A stretch of 64,000 bases of DNA from JAVKFY01 sp040223615 (GTDB taxonomy: Bacteria; Pseudomonadota; Alphaproteobacteria; GCA-2731375), in contig JAVKFY010000009.1 of NCBI GenBank assembly GCA_040223615.1, positions 1 through 64,000 on the forward strand, given 5' to 3'. The notes under the pieces were generated by a model that saw only the letters and a program-made list of their open reading frames with translations, made no database searches and was not told where the DNA came from. The translations under genes and the position numbers were made by a program. Of the stretch, positions 61,315 to 64,000 are shown in pieces (position 1 is the first letter of the stretch; each line of letters begins with the position of its first letter).

Positions 61315-62478
61315 ATGCGCCCCGGACAACAAGCGTCCTTCGCGTCAGACCCGGAGTTGAGCCGCGGGCGGCGCTTTCCGGAGCCTGCCAGCGCGACGCG
61401 CAGCGAATTTCAGCGCGACCGCGACCGGGTCATCCACGCCACCGCCTTCCGCCGGCTGCAATACAAGACCCAGGTCTTCGTCTACCACGAAGGCGACCAC
61501 TTCCGTACCAGATTGACACACTCGCTGGAGGTGGCGCAGATCGCGCGCTCGATCGCGCGCGTCCTGGGCCTGAACGAGGATCTGGCCGAAGCCTTGGCGC
61601 TGGCGCACGACCTTGGCCACACGCCGTTCGGACACGCCGGCGAGGACGCGCTGAACGCGCTCACCGGCGACGTCGGCGGCTTCGACCACAACGCCCAGAC
61701 GCTGCGCCTGATCACCCGGCTGGAGGCGCGCTACGCCGATTTCGACGGCCTGAACCTGACCTGGGAGGCGCTGGAGGGGGTGGTCAAGCACAACGGGCCG
61801 CTGACCGGCGATATTCCGCTGGCCATCGCCGAGTACGTCGCCGGGCACGATCTGGAACTGGCCACCTTCGCCGGCCCGGAGGCGCAGGCCGCGGCGCTGG
61901 CCGACGACATCGCCTACAACAACCACGATATCGACGACGGCCTGCGGGCGGGCCTGTTCGCGGTCGAGGACCTGCTCGACCTGCCGCTGGTCGGGCCGGT
62001 CTTCGCCGAGGTGCGCAAGCTGCACCCCGACCTGGAGCCGGGCCGGGTGGCGCATGAGGGCGTGCGGCGGCTGATCGGGGCGATGATCGACGACCTGCTG
62101 GCCGAGACCCGGGCGCGCATCGGACGCTGGCGGCCGGAAATGGTGGAAGACGTGCGGGCGCTGCCGGAACCGATCGTGGCGTTCTCCGAGGACCTGAAGG
62201 CGGCCGACGCGGCGTTGCGCAGGTTCCTGATGGCGCGGATGTACCGGGCCGAGCGGGTCAACAGGGCGACCGACAAGGCGCGCCGCATTGTCGCCGACCT
62301 TTATGCGTTGTATATCGCCGAGCCCCGGCGGATGCCGGCGGAGTGGGCGGACGGCCTCGACGCGCCGGAAAGCCCGCGCACCCGGCGTCGCGCCGCCGAC
62401 TTCATCGCCGGCATGACCGACCGGTTCGCGATCGCCGAGCACCAACGCCTGTTCGAGACGGACATCTGGTCGACATGA
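61315..62478 (+). CDS. dgt: deoxyguanosinetriphosphate triphosphohydrolase-like protein
   Basis: A 387-residue HD-domain dNTPase that removes triphosphate from deoxynucleoside triphosphates. Metal-binding residues are in RTRLTHSLEVAQIAR near residue 64 and LAHDLGHTPFGHAGEDA near 98 (HD pair). A further conserved aspartate is in LADDIAYNNHDIDDG near 198. ATG 61315 gives a normal N-terminus (SRGRRFPEPASATRSEFQRD). It ends with an ATGA overlap to argS. The pairing is standard for alphaproteobacteria. Confidence 0.94.
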   Translation: MRPGQQASFASDPELSRGRRFPEPASATRSEFQRDRDRVIHATAFRRLQYKTQVFVYHEGDHFRTRLTHSLEVAQIARSIARVLGLNEDLAEALALAHDLGHTPFGHAGEDALNALTGDVGGFDHNAQTLRLITRLEARYADFDGLNLTWEALEGVVKHNGPLTGDIPLAIAEYVAGHDLELATFAGPEAQAAALADDIAYNNHDIDDGLRAGLFAVEDLLDLPLVGPVFAEVRKLHPDLEPGRVAHEGVRRLIGAMIDDLLAETRARIGRWRPEMVEDVRALPEPIVAFSEDLKAADAALRRFLMARMYRAERVNRATDKARRIVADLYALYIAEPRRMPAEWADGLDAPESPRTRRRAADFIAGMTDRFAIAEHQRLFETDIWST

Positions 62479-64000
62479 ACCTGTACAACCACTTCGCCGA
62501 GGCGCTCCGGACCTGCCTGGCCGAGATCGGCGCGGCGGAGGGCTGGCCCGATGGCCTGCCGGTCGACCGGGTCACCGTGGAGCCGCCGCGCGAGACCGGC
62601 CACGGCGACATCGCGACCAACGCGGCGATGGTCCTGGCCAAGCCGCTGAAGCGCAAGCCGCGCGACCTGGCCGATATCATCGTCGCGGCACTGCTCAAGG
62701 TCGACGGCATCGATGCGGCCGAGATCGCCGGGCCCGGTTTCATCAACCTGCGGATCGCGCCGGACCTGTGGCGGGCGCAACTGCTGACCGCGATCGAGGG
62801 CGGCGACAGGTACGGCGACAGCGACGTCGGCGCCGGCCGCAAGGTCAACGTCGAGTACGTCTCGGCGAACCCGACCGGACCGCTGCACGTCGGCCACCTG
62901 CGCGGCGCGGTGTTCGGCGACGCGCTGGCCAGCCTGCTCGCGAAAGCCGGCTACGACGTGCTGCGCGAGTACTACATCAACGACGCCGGCAACCAGGTCG
63001 ACGCCCTGGCGCGCTCGACCCACCTGCGCTACCGCGAAGCGCTGGGCCAGGACATCGGCGAGATCCCGGAAGGCATGTATCCCGGCGACTATCTGGTGCC
63101 GGTCGGCGAGGCGATCGCCGCCGAGGACGGCGACAAATGGCTGGGCAAGGACGAGGCCGAATGGCTCGGCCACTTCCGGCGCGCGGCGGTGGCCAGGATG
63201 ATGGACCGGGTGCGCGACGACCTGGCGGCGCTCGGCATCGAGCAGAAAGTGTTCTTCTCCGAGCAGAGCCTGCACGACGACGGCCGCATCGATGCCGCGC
63301 TGGCCGCGCTGACCGACAAGGGGCTGATCTACGAGGGCGTGCTGGAGCCGCCGAAGGGCAAGACGCCGGAAGACTGGGAACCGCGGCCGCAGACACTGTT
63401 CAAGGCGACCCAGTTCGGTGACGACGTCGACCGGCCGCTGAAGAAGTCCGACGGCGCCTATACCTATTTCGCCGCCGACATCGCCTATCACTTCGACAAG
63501 GTGCGGCGCGGCTACGCCGACATGATCGACGTCTGGGGCGCCGACCACGGCGGCTACGTGAAGCGGATGAAGGCCGCCGTCGCGGCGCTGACCGACGGCG
63601 AGGGCGATCTCGACATCAAGCTGTGCCAGATCGTCCGGGTGCTGCGCGACGGCCAGCCGGTGCGGATGTCGAAGCGGGCCGGCGATTTCGTCACCGCGCG
63701 CGAGGTGCTCGACGAAGCGGGGCGGGATGTCGTGCGTTTCATGATGCTGACCCGGCGCAACGACGCGCAGCTCGACTTCGACCTGGCGCAGGTCAAGGAA
63801 CAGTCGAAGGACAATCCGGTCTTCTACGTGCAGTACGCGCATGCGCGCTGCCGCTCGATCCTGCGCAATGTCGGCCGCGACATGCCCGACGCGTTGGCGG
63901 TGCCGGACGTGGCCGGGTTGTCGCGCCTCGCCGACCCGGCCGAACTGGACCTGGTGAAGCAACTGGCGGCCTGGCCGCGCACCGTGGAGGCGGCCGCCGC
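62475..64000 (+). CDS. argS: arginyl-tRNA synthetase (partial, cut by the window end)
   Basis: The first 508 residues are present; the C-terminal domain is outside the window. ArgS charges tRNA-Arg. The HIGH-type motif is ANPTGPLHVGHLRGAVFGD near residue 135, and KMSKS appears as VRMSKRAGDF near 400. AADIAYHFDKV and DVWGADHGGYVKRMKAA are also typical. The gene starts with an ATGA overlap to dgt. Confidence 0.95.
   Translation, partial: MNLYNHFAEALRTCLAEIGAAEGWPDGLPVDRVTVEPPRETGHGDIATNAAMVLAKPLKRKPRDLADIIVAALLKVDGIDAAEIAGPGFINLRIAPDLWRAQLLTAIEGGDRYGDSDVGAGRKVNVEYVSANPTGPLHVGHLRGAVFGDALASLLAKAGYDVLREYYINDAGNQVDALARSTHLRYREALGQDIGEIPEGMYPGDYLVPVGEAIAAEDGDKWLGKDEAEWLGHFRRAAVARMMDRVRDDLAALGIEQKVFFSEQSLHDDGRIDAALAALTDKGLIYEGVLEPPKGKTPEDWEPRPQTLFKATQFGDDVDRPLKKSDGAYTYFAADIAYHFDKVRRGYADMIDVWGADHGGYVKRMKAAVAALTDGEGDLDIKLCQIVRVLRDGQPVRMSKRAGDFVTAREVLDEAGRDVVRFMMLTRRNDAQLDFDLAQVKEQSKDNPVFYVQYAHARCRSILRNVGRDMPDALAVPDVAGLSRLADPAELDLVKQLAAWPRTVEAAA

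Overview
The window reads as chromosome of a high-GC alphaproteobacterium, most likely a Rhodospirillales-type environmental heterotroph. This is inferred from the xthA, erpA, dgt, argS order at the right end, the fabI/aroC pairing, GANTC-rich intergenic DNA that would suit CcrM methylation, and a large stock of acyl-CoA genes. Genes are tightly packed, often with ATGA, GTGA or TTGA stop-start overlaps. I found no tRNA or rRNA gene, CRISPR array, prophage or intact insertion sequence.

Layout. 1-135: tail of an unknown upstream unit and a strong terminator. 0.2-2.6 kb: methyltransferase, TauD-like dioxygenase, secreted DUF1194 protein. 2.8-5.5 kb: AhpD-like protein, aroC, fabI. 5.6-6.5 kb: a compositionally distinct PEP-CTERM/LamG protein. 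6.7-9.2 kb: two crotonase-fold enzymes and an SDR. 9.15-9.74 kb: a HigBA toxin-antitoxin pair with a palindromic operator. 10-13 kb: diiron protein, OsmC, MFS. 13.1-16.6 kb: second DUF1194 protein and an acyl-CoA dehydrogenase/3-hydroxyacyl-CoA dehydrogenase operon. 16.6-17.0 kb: an SMR exporter of the SugE/Gdx type behind a two-hairpin guanidine-II riboswitch. 17.2-22.8 kb: RF3, ABM protein, MsrQ, ABC-F ATPase, GST-like protein. 22.9-30.5 kb: one long operon for nucleoside import (BMP, ATPase, two permeases), nucleoside phosphorolysis (PNP, DeoA) and a PhyH-type oxygenase. 30.5-42.3 kb: PAS kinase, crotonase, CoA transferase, SLC13 transporter, methyltransferase, hydrolase, acyl-CoA synthetase, 2-hydroxyacid dehydrogenase, MaoC and tandem cupins. 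42.3-48.3 kb: MscS, a small membrane protein, two MFS transporters around a SufR-like regulator, and an acyl-CoA-dehydrogenase-fold oxidoreductase. 48.4-54.3 kb: SCP2-type thiolase, HMG-CoA-synthase-like/DUF35 fusion, nitronate monooxygenase, phosphatase, thioesterase, PAS and GFA proteins. 54.4-57.9 kb: a four-gene locus with two membrane desaturases, a PhnD-like binding protein and an XRE regulator. 58.1-59.6 kb: HWE kinase. 59.6-60.1 kb: a gene-free stretch with eleven GANTC sites. 60.1-64 kb: xthA, erpA, dgt, argS (cut by the window end).

Taken together the genes describe a cell that degrades diverse acids through CoA thioesters (ligase, CoA transferase, dehydrogenases, hydratases, thiolase, thioesterase) and salvages nucleosides. 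The items most worth following up are the guanidine-II riboswitch, the GANTC cluster, the desaturase/PhnD/XRE locus, the Gln-for-Cys HMG-CoA-synthase-like fusion, and the oxygenase attached to nucleoside salvage. Two families of intergenic palindromic repeats are scattered through the window; one copy encodes the C-terminal tail of MscS.
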